A stretch of DNA of 64,000 nucleotides, from NCBI RefSeq assembly GCF_030284385.1, contig NZ_CP127221.1:1178001-1242000 (forward strand), read 5' to 3'. Position 1 is the first letter of the stretch. Each line of letters opens with the position of its first letter. This document shows positions 46,739 to 55,728 of this stretch, in pieces. The notes under the pieces were generated by a model, which worked only from the letters and a program-made list of their open reading frames with translations, was not told the origin of the DNA and ran no database searches. Made by a program: the position numbers and the translations under genes. Source of the stretch: Altererythrobacter rubellus (GTDB lineage: Bacteria; Pseudomonadota; Alphaproteobacteria; Sphingomonadales; Sphingomonadaceae).

Positions 46739-47545
46739 CTATTTCTTGGGAAGAGGTGGCGTCCCGCGTAGGCGGCTGCGATGGCTCGACATATCGAACA
46801 CTTCGCCGGGGCCGTTGTCGTCATTCTGCAGCAGGCCAAGGCGTCGCGCGACCTCTTGATAAGCTTCGCTTTCGCCGCCCAGATCGCGCCGGAAACGGTC
46901 CTTGTCGAGCTTCTCGCCTGTCATCATATCCCAAAGACGGCAGCCGTCGGGGCTGATCTCGTCAGCCAGGATCACGCGGCTGAAATCGCCATCGAATATG
47001 CGGCCGAATTCCAGTTTGAAGTCGATCAGGCGAATATCGATCGCTGCGAACATGCCGCTCATGAAGTCATTGATGCGGATCGCCATGCTGGCGATGTCCT
47101 GCATTTCCTCCGGGCCGGCCCAGTTGAAACACGCAATGTGCTCTTCGGAAACCAGCGGATCGCCCAGAGCATCGTCTTTATAATAATATTCGATCAGAGT
47201 GTGGGGCAGGGGATCGCCTTCTTCCATACCCAACCGTTTACAGATTGAGCCTGCCGCGACATTGCGCACCACCACCTCGATCGGGATGATTTCGGCCTGC
47301 CGGACAAGTTGCTCGCGCATGTTCAAGCGGCGGATAAAGTGGGTCGGGATCCCGATATGCGCAAGGCGGGTGAACACATGTTCGCTGATGCGATTATTGA
47401 TCACACCCTTGCCATTGATTGTGCCCTTTTTCTCCGCGTTGAACGCGGTCGCATCATCCTTGAAATACTGGATGATCGTGCCCGGCTCCGGGCCTTCATA
47501 AAGGATCTTGGCCTTGCCTTCGTAGATCTGGCGGCGACGCGACAT
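46739..47545 (-). CDS. purC: Phosphoribosylaminoimidazole-succinocarboxamide synthase
   Basis: A 268-residue SAICAR synthetase, joining CAIR and aspartate with ATP. The N-terminus [16 protein letters not shown] is the classic ATP-binding start. Later motifs are [14 protein letters not shown] (about residues 83-96) and the LIDFKLEFG acidic site with [12 protein letters not shown] (about 180-210). Start 47545 ([10 protein letters not shown]) matches the family. It lies upstream of the M16 gene on the same strand, so the pur cluster is interrupted by that peptidase gene. Confidence 0.95.
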   Translation of the reverse strand: MSRRRQIYEGKAKILYEGPEPGTIIQYFKDDATAFNAEKKGTINGKGVINNRISEHVFTRLAHIGIPTHFIRRLNMREQLVRQAEIIPIEVVVRNVAAGSICKRLGMEEGDPLPHTLIEYYYKDDALGDPLVSEEHIACFNWAGPEEMQDIASMAIRINDFMSGMFAAIDIRLIDFKLEFGRIFDGDFSRVILADEISPDGCRLWDMMTGEKLDKDRFRRDLGGESEAYQEVARRLGLLQNDDNGPGEVFDMSSHRSRLRGTPPLPKK

Positions 47546-47693
47546 GGGCTTTGCTTTCTTGCTGCAAAAATACATGCGCCCCGGCTGGCCTTGCAAATGC
47601 GCAAAAGGGCGACCGGGGCGAGAGTGGTTACCATAGTCGGAAGCGGGCGAATTGGCAATCTTGCCGTATCGGTCTGCGCACAGAGAAAGGGAG

Positions 47694-47769
47694 TGGTGCC
47701 TCGGGGCGGGATCGAACCACCGACACTACGATTTTCAGTCGTATGCTCTACCAACTGAGCTACCGAGGC
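47694..47769 (-). tRNA. tRNA-Phe (GAA)
   Basis: A 76-nt tRNA on the minus strand with a complete 7-bp acceptor stem (GCCTCGG with CCGAGGC), the D-arm AGCTCAGTTGGTAGAGC, an anticodon loop CTGAAAATC giving GAA, the TTCGATCC T-loop, and an encoded 3' CCA. Confidence 0.97.
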
Positions 47770-47892
47770 ATCGCTGCGGCGCGGGTGCGTTGAAACACCG
47801 GCGAGCGAGTGAGAGCGCGCCTATGGCGAAGGTGCGCGGGCTTGGCAAGGGGTATTTGGGAAGGAAATGGCGGATTTTCCCGGAGCGCGGCT

Positions 47893-48081
47893 TCAGTCGC
47901 GTTCTTCGCGGATGATCTCTCCCGCGATTTCTTCCGGAGCTGCTGGTCGGCCGGGCAAGGCATAGCCGTCGCCGAACCACTTCGCCAGATCACGGTCTTT
48001 GCACCGGCTGGAACAAAAGGGCGTGAATTCCTCGGTTCGTGGTCGCTTGCAGATGGGGCAGGGTTTGGAAGATTTGCTCAT
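47893..48081 (-). CDS. yacG: DNA gyrase inhibitor YacG (zinc ribbon)
   Basis: A 62-residue zinc protein with four cysteines in C-P-I-C (residues 8-11) and C-S-S-R-C (23-27), the YacG spacing. It binds and inhibits gyrase in E. coli. The start overlaps the stop of the RNase E/G-like gene as ATGA, and it is the last gene in an infA-maf-rnaseE/G-yacG unit. Confidence 0.9.
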   Translation of the reverse strand: MSKSSKPCPICKRPRTEEFTPFCSSRCKDRDLAKWFGDGYALPGRPAAPEEIAGEIIREERD

Positions 48082-49037
48082 GACCCGATTACTTGCGCAC
48101 TTGGCGCTTCAAGCGCAAGGCCGGGATCGGCTTCTACGCGCAATTCACGACCCGTGCGCCTGCGCAATTCATCTAGCCATTCGGGTTTGAGCTTGGCTTT
48201 GATCGCCGGGTGGACGGTGAGCAGGGTTACGCCTGCGCCTTCGGCCCGCTCGGCAACGCGCAGGGCATAGCGGGCGCACATGCCGGTGCGTGAAGAAGCG
48301 AATCGGTGAACCAATGATGGCCCCACTAGCCGTGCGACGATCTGTACAAAGCCAAATCCGTTCATTGCGGTGCGCTCATGCGGCCAGTGATCGAGTGCTT
48401 TCGCCAGAGCGCTATCGACTGCCTTGCGATCTGATTTTGCTTCGATGGTAGGGAAGTCTATCCCGATATTCCCGCCAAGATCAAACCACGCCATGCCCTG
48501 TGCAATCGCTGGGATAGCCGCGAGCGAGAGTTCTTTGGGCGACCCTTCGCCATCAATGTCGATCAATGTCATCGCCGGGGTCGCACTGAAGATCGCTGAT
48601 CCGCCTGCGAAATCGACCTGACCAGAGGACGCTGTGTGCCAGATATCTTCCCACAATCCGGAAGGGAACCCCGGCATGGCGCGAGCATCGAGCCCGTCAA
48701 ATGACGAATTCTTGCCGTGCTGGAGGCCGTCAGTCACGCGCCCTTGGGCAAGTTTCGTGCGACCGATCTCTGCAATGGGCGGGCGAGTGATCGCCACTTC
48801 GACCATGCTGCCTTCGGTTACCTCTTTAGGGATGCGATCAAGCAGGATTTGCGAGCCAGTTTGTGTTACCGCAGTGCCGCGGCTCGATCCGGCGGCGCGC
48901 GACACCAGCTTCGCTTCAACTATCTGTCCCGCGAATATCTCGCCGGGCCAGTGAAGCTTTGCTGCGAGCACCCTTTCGCCTTCGACCAGCATCGCGCGAT
49001 CTTCACCGATGCCATACTCGATCAGCCACTCAGCCAA
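48078..49037 (-). CDS. Short ribonuclease E/G-family protein
   Basis: A 319-residue protein related to the catalytic part of RNase E/G. The two metal-binding aspartates appear conserved in LIDIDGEG (near residue 170) and GNIGIDFP (near 205). It is much shorter than RNase E/G and I see no zinc-link CPxC motif. The S1-like N-terminal region is reduced. It lies between maf (8-base overlap) and yacG (ATGA overlap), an order common in alphaproteobacteria. Whether it processes RNA as a monomer is unknown. Confidence 0.83.
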   Translation of the reverse strand: MAEWLIEYGIGEDRAMLVEGERVLAAKLHWPGEIFAGQIVEAKLVSRAAGSSRGTAVTQTGSQILLDRIPKEVTEGSMVEVAITRPPIAEIGRTKLAQGRVTDGLQHGKNSSFDGLDARAMPGFPSGLWEDIWHTASSGQVDFAGGSAIFSATPAMTLIDIDGEGSPKELSLAAIPAIAQGMAWFDLGGNIGIDFPTIEAKSDRKAVDSALAKALDHWPHERTAMNGFGFVQIVARLVGPSLVHRFASSRTGMCARYALRVAERAEGAGVTLLTVHPAIKAKLKPEWLDELRRRTGRELRVEADPGLALEAPSAQVIGS

Positions 49038-49602
49038 TGTTGAATCCAGCGGTTTTGAGCAGCGCGCGGGTCTCGAACAGGGGAAGGCCGACTACGCCAG
49101 AGTGACTGCCCTGAATCCATGCGATCAGCCCTTCAGCTATGCCCTGGATCGCATAGCCACCAGCCTTGCCCTCCCACTCACCGCTGGCGAGATAGGCGGC
49201 GATTTCGGCTTCGCTCAACCGTTTGAAGCGTACGATGGTCTCGCTTAGCTTCTCGTGCAGGGCACCATCGGAAGATTTCAGCGCAATCGCGGACAGTACG
49301 CGGTGCCTCCGCCCCGACAACAGCTCAAGGCACTGGCGTGCGGTTGCTTCATCTTCGGCTTTCGGCAGAATGCGGCGCCCGGCCGCGACGACGGTGTCTC
49401 CTGCCAGAATGTGCCCGTTGCCAGACACTGCCATCGCTTTCTCGCGCGCCATGCGCTTGGCATAGTCGCGCGGAAGCTCGCTCCTTAACGGAGTCTCGTC
49501 GATCTCTGCAGGAGAGACTGCATCAGGGACCACGCCCAGACGCGCGAGCAACTCGCGGCGACGTGGACTGGCAGATCCAAGTATCAGGATGGGCGCGCTC
49601 AT
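49030..49602 (-). CDS. Maf-like nucleotide pyrophosphatase
   Basis: A 190-residue Maf protein, a house-cleaning dNTP/NTP pyrophosphatase. Motifs: GSASPRRRELL (residues 9-19), the acidic EIDE, ILAGDTVVA (about 66-74), and KAGGYAIQG (about 145-153). The class (dTTP/UTP or m7GTP) is not certain. It overlaps the RNase E/G-like start by eight bases and follows infA with a 15-base gap. Confidence 0.9.
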   Translation of the reverse strand: MSAPILILGSASPRRRELLARLGVVPDAVSPAEIDETPLRSELPRDYAKRMAREKAMAVSGNGHILAGDTVVAAGRRILPKAEDEATARQCLELLSGRRHRVLSAIALKSSDGALHEKLSETIVRFKRLSEAEIAAYLASGEWEGKAGGYAIQGIAEGLIAWIQGSHSGVVGLPLFETRALLKTAGFNIG

Positions 49603-49617
49603 ATCCGAGCAGCGCGC

Positions 49618-49875
49618 TTAGGCTGGGCCGGGGCCTTGGCCCGGGCCGCCGCGACCTGGCATGAAGCGATAGGTGATACGCGCCTTGGTCAGGTCATAAG
49701 GTGTGAGTTCACACAACACTTCGTCACCCACCAAAACGCGAATGCGGTTCTTGCGCATTTTGCCGGCAGTGTGGCCAAGGACTTCGTGGCCATTCTCGAG
49801 CTCGACCCGGAACATCGCATTAGGCAGCAGTTCGACCACCTTGCCGCGCATTTCGAGGAGTTCTTCTTTAGCCAT
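49618..49875 (-). CDS. infA: Translation initiation factor IF-1
   Basis: An 85-residue OB-fold protein that binds the ribosomal A site during initiation. It has [18 protein letters not shown] and [17 protein letters not shown], near-invariant in bacterial IF-1. The C-terminal [12 protein letters not shown] tail beyond the S1 fold is a short Gly/Pro extension. AAGGAA lies five bases before the ATG. It is the first gene of the minus-strand unit ending in yacG. Confidence 0.97.
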   Translation of the reverse strand: MAKEELLEMRGKVVELLPNAMFRVELENGHEVLGHTAGKMRKNRIRVLVGDEVLCELTPYDLTKARITYRFMPGRGGPGQGPGPA

Positions 49876-50069
49876 GAAATTCCTTAGCTTTACCTAGTGA
49901 GTGTCGAATTTGGCGCGCTTTAGCCGCGCCGGGAGCAAAAGGGAAGCCTCGTGCGTTGTAGCCGCAATCATCCATGCGTCTGAAATGCGCCACGTTTCGT
50001 AACCATTAATGCAAACCGATACAATTCAGCGGCTTGTCAGTCCGCTTCGATTGAGAGAAATGCGCCTCT

Positions 50070-52868
50070 ATGTCACCCCGATATCTTCTTTTGAGCGCAA
50101 CCTGCCTTAGCGTTGGTTTTGGAACTGTCGCGCATGCGCAACAAGAAAATCCAGACGCGGCCCAGCCGGTAGAGGTCAATACGTCCCCAGCAGCTCCGGG
50201 CACAATCGTCGTGCAGGCGGAGCGGCTGCGTGGTCAGCTCGATGTAGAGCAACCGCCGCTGCTCGAGTTGAACGAAGCTGATATTGCCTCGCTTGGCGCC
50301 AATTCGATCGAAGAGTTGATCGAAGCGATCGGACCGCAAACGGGATCTTCCCAAGGACGGGGCGGTGGTCGACCTGTCTTCCTGGTCAACGGCATCCGCA
50401 TTGGCAGCTTTCGCGAGTTGCGAAGCTACCCACCTGAATCGGTGGCTAAAGTCGAAGTGATGCCAGAGGAGGTGGCCCAGCGTTTTGGCTTTGCCCCGGA
50501 TCGGCGTGTGGTGAACATCATCCTGAAAGAGAATTTCTCCAGCCGCGAAGTCGAGTTGGAGTTCGAGGCGCCGGACCGTGGCGGATACTGGCGCAATGGG
50601 CAGGAATTCGCTCTGCTGACGATCAATGATGGCGCGCGGATGAACTTCAACCTTGAGGCCAGTGATCGCAATCAACTGACCGAGGCTGAAAGGGACATAG
50701 TCCAGACAGATGGTTCGGTTTCAGATCTCGCCAGCGATCCTGATCCCGCGCAGTTTCGCAGCCTGGTCAACGACACGCGCGAGCTGCAAGCGTCGATTAA
50801 CTGGGCGAAAGCTTTTCTGGACAGCGGAGCATCGGTCAGTCTGAACCTGCAATATGATCGCTTTGATGGAACTGGCTTGTCGGGGCTCAATGGCGTGCTG
50901 CTAACCGCGCCTGATGGCAGTAGCGCCTTTCGCACCTTCGGGGCGGACGATCCGTTGGAGATACGAAATGCGCGCGATACGCTGTCCAGTTCAGCGAGCT
51001 ATTCGCGCCAGCTTGGCGGCTATCAACTCACTGCAACCGCAGACGCCAGTCTGATCGAAAACGAGACCGAGATCGACAGGCGCGTCGATACACAGGCACT
51101 GATCGACGCGGCGGCTTCAGGAACGCTGGCGATCGACGGGCTGATTCCCGTACAAGCTGACGCCGGCTTCGACGTGGCGCGCAGTCAGACCATCACTACC
51201 GTCAACAAGGCGACCCTGCGCGGCAGCCCGCTGCTGCTTCCTTCCGGAGAGGTTTCGACAACATTCGATCTTGGCCTCAACTGGCAGCGCATCAATAGCG
51301 AAGACACCCGAACCGCTGGCGAGACGCAGCTTTCGCGTCGCCAATTCGAAGGCGGCGTCAGTATCGTTGTTCCACTCACCAGCCGCAGAGAGGGCTTTCT
51401 CGATACGCTGGGCAGCTTCTCGCTCAATGGTAGCATCGGCTTTGAGGATTTGTCAGACTTCGGCTCGCTGATGGATTGGACGGCGGGGCTGAACTGGGCG
51501 CCCACAAATCGGCTCAACCTGGCCGCTACCTACGTATGGCGCGAAGCTGCGCCGGGATTGAGCGATCTGGGCAGCCCGACCGTCACGACCTTTAATGTGC
51601 CGGTGTTCGATCTGGTCAATGGAGAGACAGTCCTGGCAACGGTGACCAGCGGCGGGAACCCTGACTTGCTGGCTGAGACTCAGCGTGATTGGCGCTTCAG
51701 TGCGAATTGGCAAATCCCGTTTTGGGATAATACGACGTTCTTCGGCGAGTATATTAGCAACCGATCAAGCGATGTGACGCGCGGCTTTCCGGCTTTGACG
51801 GCAGAAACCGAAGCCGCTTTTCCCGATCGGGTGGTGCGCGATGCAGGCGGAAATCTGGTCTCGCTCGACCGACGCTCTGTAACCTTCGACAGCGCGCGCA
51901 GCGAGCGGCTTGTGTTCGGCCTGTTCACGCGCGGATCGTGGGGCGGTTCGGCTTCAGGAGAGGCTGATGGTGGACGGCGCGGCCCTTCCGCCGGAATGCG
52001 GCGTGAAGGGCGGCCAGGTCCGCCGCCCGGCGCTGAAGGCCGCGGCCCGCCTACGCCTGAACAGCGTGAGCGCTTCATGGCTTTCCGCGAAAAGCTGTGC
52101 GCCGATGATGGTATGGCGTTTCTGGAACAGATCGCCGGAGCGGTCGAGCGTGGCGAAGATTTATCCGAGCAGTTTCCTGACCTTGATTTGACGCGCGCGC
52201 AGCGCATGCTCGAACGGTTCAAGGGCGAAGACGGCTCGATTGATCGTGAACGCCTTGGCCAATTCCGCGAGCGGATCTGCTCGATGGATCCGGAACAAAT
52301 GCGCGGTGGGCCCTCCGGCGGCGATAGCTCCGAACAACGCCCCGCGGGCACTATACCCAACCCGATCTCGGGCGGCTTCGGACGCGACGGGCGAGGGCGC
52401 TACTTTGCTAGCCTTAACCACACGATTGAATTGGAAAACCAGATCCTTATTGCAGAGGGCGGAGACGCGCTGGATCTGCTCGATGGTGATACGCAAAGCG
52501 ATTTCGGCCAGCCGCGACATTCGACCCAGCTCCAGGCCGGTTTCTTCCGCGATGGGAAAGGTATCCGTTTGTCAGGCTTTTACACTGGCAAAGCCCGTAT
52601 CAACGGAAATGCCGTAACCGGCGCAAGCCCGCTGTTCTTTGAAGATCTGGCCACATTCAATCTGCGCGTTTTTGCCAATCTGGGCACGCTCACCGGGGCA
52701 GAGAATGGTCCGCTGAAGGGGCTTACAGTGTCGCTATTGGCGAACAATGTGTTCGATGCGCAGCGCCGGATTGTCGATGACAACGGCGATACGCCGCTCC
52801 GCTATCAACCGTTCTTGATCGATCCGAACGGGCGCTACCTCGGGATCGATATCCGCAAGGTCTTCTGA
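50070..52868 (+). CDS. TonB-dependent receptor-like outer-membrane protein with a cysteine-bearing insertion
   Basis: A 932-residue outer-membrane receptor with a signal peptide (residues 1-23, AHAQ). The plug domain is at about residues 50-150 (SIEELIEAIG, GRPVFLVNGIRIGSF, VEVMPEEVAQRFG) followed by a beta barrel with aromatic strand ends, and a C-terminal F. A segment at about residues 622-775 is unusual: Gly/Pro/Arg-rich, then a helical, charged stretch with two cysteines. It would insert into a barrel loop. The substrate is not evident. It is divergent from infA across a 194-base gap. Confidence 0.83.
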   Translation: MSPRYLLLSATCLSVGFGTVAHAQQENPDAAQPVEVNTSPAAPGTIVVQAERLRGQLDVEQPPLLELNEADIASLGANSIEELIEAIGPQTGSSQGRGGGRPVFLVNGIRIGSFRELRSYPPESVAKVEVMPEEVAQRFGFAPDRRVVNIILKENFSSREVELEFEAPDRGGYWRNGQEFALLTINDGARMNFNLEASDRNQLTEAERDIVQTDGSVSDLASDPDPAQFRSLVNDTRELQASINWAKAFLDSGASVSLNLQYDRFDGTGLSGLNGVLLTAPDGSSAFRTFGADDPLEIRNARDTLSSSASYSRQLGGYQLTATADASLIENETEIDRRVDTQALIDAAASGTLAIDGLIPVQADAGFDVARSQTITTVNKATLRGSPLLLPSGEVSTTFDLGLNWQRINSEDTRTAGETQLSRRQFEGGVSIVVPLTSRREGFLDTLGSFSLNGSIGFEDLSDFGSLMDWTAGLNWAPTNRLNLAATYVWREAAPGLSDLGSPTVTTFNVPVFDLVNGETVLATVTSGGNPDLLAETQRDWRFSANWQIPFWDNTTFFGEYISNRSSDVTRGFPALTAETEAAFPDRVVRDAGGNLVSLDRRSVTFDSARSERLVFGLFTRGSWGGSASGEADGGRRGPSAGMRREGRPGPPPGAEGRGPPTPEQRERFMAFREKLCADDGMAFLEQIAGAVERGEDLSEQFPDLDLTRAQRMLERFKGEDGSIDRERLGQFRERICSMDPEQMRGGPSGGDSSEQRPAGTIPNPISGGFGRDGRGRYFASLNHTIELENQILIAEGGDALDLLDGDTQSDFGQPRHSTQLQAGFFRDGKGIRLSGFYTGKARINGNAVTGASPLFFEDLATFNLRVFANLGTLTGAENGPLKGLTVSLLANNVFDAQRRIVDDNGDTPLRYQPFLIDPNGRYLGIDIRKVF

Positions 52869-53026
52869 CAATAAGCGAGTTTTCGGTGCTTAATTGAAGC
52901 CGGTGTGCGGATACATCCACTGTTGCGCGAGCGAAGGCTCGAATGGCGCCCATTCGCTTTCGTCCTGTGCCAGCTTGTCAGCGATTGCGATTATCACGCA
53001 ACGGTTCTCTCCCGTTTCGATGCCTT

Positions 53027-53142
53027 GAGACACCTTTCTGTTGCAGACGCTAACAGAAGCGCGTGCCTGGTCAACTTACCGCCTGCGTCAGGAGGTTCCG
53101 CAAGGGAAGGGCCCCCAACTGCTATGACGCCAAAGGTGTCTA
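53027..53142 (+). ncRNA. Candidate structured RNA, possibly 6S RNA
   Basis: A perfect 10-bp terminal stem, AGACACCTTT (53028-53037) with AAAGGTGTCT (53132-53141), encloses about 94 bases. Inside are a 7-bp hairpin (TTCTGTT with AACAGAA), a TTCC-GCAAG-GGAA hairpin and a GC-rich run. The long rod with internal loops, and the GGAGGTTCCGCAAGGG...GGGCCCC run, recall alphaproteobacterial 6S RNA (SsrS) as I remember it. I could not check against a model. The orientation is assumed plus. The end overlaps the 3' end of the flavoprotein gene. Confidence 0.5.
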
Positions 53143-54315
53143 AAGCGCGTCTGCGGCTGCAACAGCGCTGGCCCAGGCCCATTGGAAGTTGTAGCCGCCC
53201 AGCCAACCGGTCACGTCTACAGCTTCGCCAATGGCATAAAGGCCAGGAATTTTCTGTGATTCCATAGTCTTGGAGGATAGTTCAGCGGTCGAGATGCCGC
53301 CGATCGTGACTTCCGCCTTGGCAAATCCTTCGCTGCCGTTGGGCTGGAATATCCAGCGTGACAGACGGGCCTCTGCCTCGCGCAGTTTAGCGTCCGGCGC
53401 ATTGCCTAGCTCGGTGGATAGAGCGATTTTGTCCGCAAGAATGTCTGCCAACCGGTCGGAAAGGACTTCGCGAAACACAGACCTCAGCGTTGCGCGCGGT
53501 TTGAGCCGCTTGGCTTCCAGCAGCCAGCCTTCGCTGTGATCAGGCAGGAAATTGATGCTGACCGCATCGCCGGGCTTCCAATATGAACTGACTTGCAAGA
53601 TAGCCGGGCCAGACAGGCCGCGGTGCGTGAACAAGGCCGCTTCTGCAAAGCTTGCTTTGTTGGCTGTGGCCACAACCGGCGCGGACACGCCGGATATCTC
53701 CCGGAAGAGCACTTGCTCACCGCCCAAAGTCAGCGGCACGAGGGCAGGGCGCGGCTCGACCACTTTGAGGCCAAACTGCCGCGCAAGATCATAGGCAAAG
53801 CCTGTCGCGCCCATCTTGGGGATCGAAGGCCCGCCAGTCGCAATCACCAAGGCAGGCGCCGAATAGGTGCCGTTCTGGGTTATGACTGTGAAGGCTTGAT
53901 CAGAGTGTGAGACCTTTTCGATATCTTCTTCACATCGGATTTCGACATTTCCCTTTGCGCACTCCGCCAGCAGAAGATCGACGATCTGCTGGGCGGGTCC
54001 GTCACAGAACAGCTGACCCAATGTCTTTTCGTGATGCGCGATGCCGTAGCTATCGACCAGTTCGATGAAGTCCTTCGGAGAGTAGCGGGCGAGGGCACTC
54101 TTGGCGAAATGCGGGTTTGAGGAAAGATAGTTTGCCGGGCCCGCATTCACATTAGTGAAATTGCAGCGTCCACCGCCTGAAATCAGGATTTTCTTGCCGA
54201 CCTTTGCCGCGCGTTCAAGCACCAGCACGCGTTTGCCGCGATGGCCAGCGCGCGCAGCGCAGAACAGGCCGGCGGCCCCTCCGCCCAGGATAATGGTATC
54301 GTAGTTTTTAAACAC
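53140..54315 (-). CDS. FAD-dependent oxidoreductase, YhiN/BaiN (HI0933) family
   Basis: A 391-residue flavoprotein. The N-terminal FAD motif is IILGGGAAGLFCAARAG (about residues 8-24), and SGGGRCNFTN (about 46-55) is the family signature. The middle GTYSAPALVIATGGPS and the C-terminal GLYAIGEAVDVTGWLGGYNFQWAWASA are also typical. Enzymes of this group reduce unknown substrates; BaiN acts in bile-acid dehydroxylation. The role here cannot be set. Confidence 0.87.
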   Translation of the reverse strand: MFKNYDTIILGGGAAGLFCAARAGHRGKRVLVLERAAKVGKKILISGGGRCNFTNVNAGPANYLSSNPHFAKSALARYSPKDFIELVDSYGIAHHEKTLGQLFCDGPAQQIVDLLLAECAKGNVEIRCEEDIEKVSHSDQAFTVITQNGTYSAPALVIATGGPSIPKMGATGFAYDLARQFGLKVVEPRPALVPLTLGGEQVLFREISGVSAPVVATANKASFAEAALFTHRGLSGPAILQVSSYWKPGDAVSINFLPDHSEGWLLEAKRLKPRATLRSVFREVLSDRLADILADKIALSTELGNAPDAKLREAEARLSRWIFQPNGSEGFAKAEVTIGGISTAELSSKTMESQKIPGLYAIGEAVDVTGWLGGYNFQWAWASAVAAADAL

Positions 54316-54333
54316 GGGTCATACCGCCTCTGG

Positions 54334-55596
54334 CTAATCGCCGCTTTGCCTCCGTGCGATCAGGAACAAAATTGTTCCAACAACGAAAAGACCGCCGAAG
54401 GTTGTCCATGATTGCATCCCGGCATGCGAGGCAATCCAGACACACGATGCAAGCGCCAGAACCGCCATCAGGCCATGCAGCGGCTTGATGCGGCCTTCAC
54501 GATGTTCAATCATGGGCAATGCAGCAGCCGTAATCACATAGGTCAGGATGCGTGTAAGAGTGCTAGCGGCGGCAAGTGCTGCAAAGCCGCCGGTCAGGCT
54601 GAACAGCGCACCGGTGAAACCGTAAAACATGATCGCATTTGCTGGCGTAAGAAAGCGCGGATGGATCCGCTCGAACCAGCCCGGCAGCATGCCTTGCTCG
54701 GCCATTCCATAGACAATTCGTGGTACAACAACCATTCCGCCAAATGTGTTGGCCATGATCGAGAAACCGGCTGCGAGCGCAATCATCGCCGCGCCAACCT
54801 GCCCCAGAGCGATTTGAGCTGCTCCGGCTAAGGCGTTGGCATCGCCGGAAGGCTCTGTAACTATCGTCAGATAGGCCCAGATGATCAGCACATAGGCAAG
54901 CGTTACGCCGGCAAGAGTTACAATGATTACACGCGGCAGATCCCGTTTCGGGTTCTTCATTTCACCGGCGGGTACAACAACGCCTTCGAAGCCGGTAAAA
55001 GCGTAGAATGTGAGTAGAATGACTGTTTCTGCATCGCTGAATTCCGGCAGAATAATGGACGGTGAGGTGAAGTTTCCGAATACCGCTGCCAAGACCAATA
55101 TCCCCAACGGCACAAGCTTGAGCACGGTCAATACGCCCAGTGCGTTGACCGAGCTGCGCATGCCCAGGATGTTGTAGAGCGTCGCCAGAATCAGCGTAAG
55201 AAACACTGCGGCAGAATTAATGGTCTCGTTCTCCAGAACGGGAAAAATCGCTGCGAAATAGCTGAACATCACATGCGTATTCGCTGCGAGTGCGACTATG
55301 CCCGAAGCAGCACGACCCCAGCCGGCCTGAAATCCTGCGAAGCTGCCAAAGGCTACCTTACCATAGAGAACGGGGCCACCCGTTCTGTCAAAGCGCGTCG
55401 CAAGCCATGCAAAGCTAAGGCACAACGGCAAGATCAGTATGCCACCCATGATGATCATGACCGGCGCAAAGCTGCCTACCGCCGCGACCAGAACCGCAGG
55501 CAGGGCGAAGATCCCAGCACCGATCATCCCGTTGATCTGGATCAGTGAGGTCCCCCAGACACCAACGGTACGCGGCGGCTTTACTTGATCATTCAT
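54334..55596 (-). CDS. APC-family amino acid permease
   Basis: A 420-residue integral membrane protein with about twelve helices. The N-terminal IQINGMIGAGIFALPA is the canonical first helix with the GIG-like turn, and YAFTGFEGVVVPAGEMKNPKRDLPR matches the sixth helix region. The substrate is likely an amino acid but cannot be specified. GGGGGA lies six bases before the ATG. It is 18 bases from the flavoprotein gene on the same strand, so they may be co-transcribed. Confidence 0.87.
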   Translation of the reverse strand: MNDQVKPPRTVGVWGTSLIQINGMIGAGIFALPAVLVAAVGSFAPVMIIMGGILILPLCLSFAWLATRFDRTGGPVLYGKVAFGSFAGFQAGWGRAASGIVALAANTHVMFSYFAAIFPVLENETINSAAVFLTLILATLYNILGMRSSVNALGVLTVLKLVPLGILVLAAVFGNFTSPSIILPEFSDAETVILLTFYAFTGFEGVVVPAGEMKNPKRDLPRVIIVTLAGVTLAYVLIIWAYLTIVTEPSGDANALAGAAQIALGQVGAAMIALAAGFSIMANTFGGMVVVPRIVYGMAEQGMLPGWFERIHPRFLTPANAIMFYGFTGALFSLTGGFAALAAASTLTRILTYVITAAALPMIEHREGRIKPLHGLMAVLALASCVWIASHAGMQSWTTFGGLFVVGTILFLIARRQSGD

Positions 55597-55728
55597 GCAA
55601 TTCCCCCTGAGACCGTGTCATCGTTCGCATGTGCGGGCAGAGCGTGCAAGCGGCCCCATGCTCTTTGTGCATAGCTGTGTGCGTTTGCGGAATTGAGTTG
55701 GCGCGTCTTGCCCCCTATCTCTCATCCC

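Noticed and set aside
52905..53267. A 120-codon plus-strand frame over the candidate structured RNA.
   Set aside because: The residues look like a non-coding translation and the segment has RNA structure instead; it also runs antisense into a conserved flavoprotein gene.
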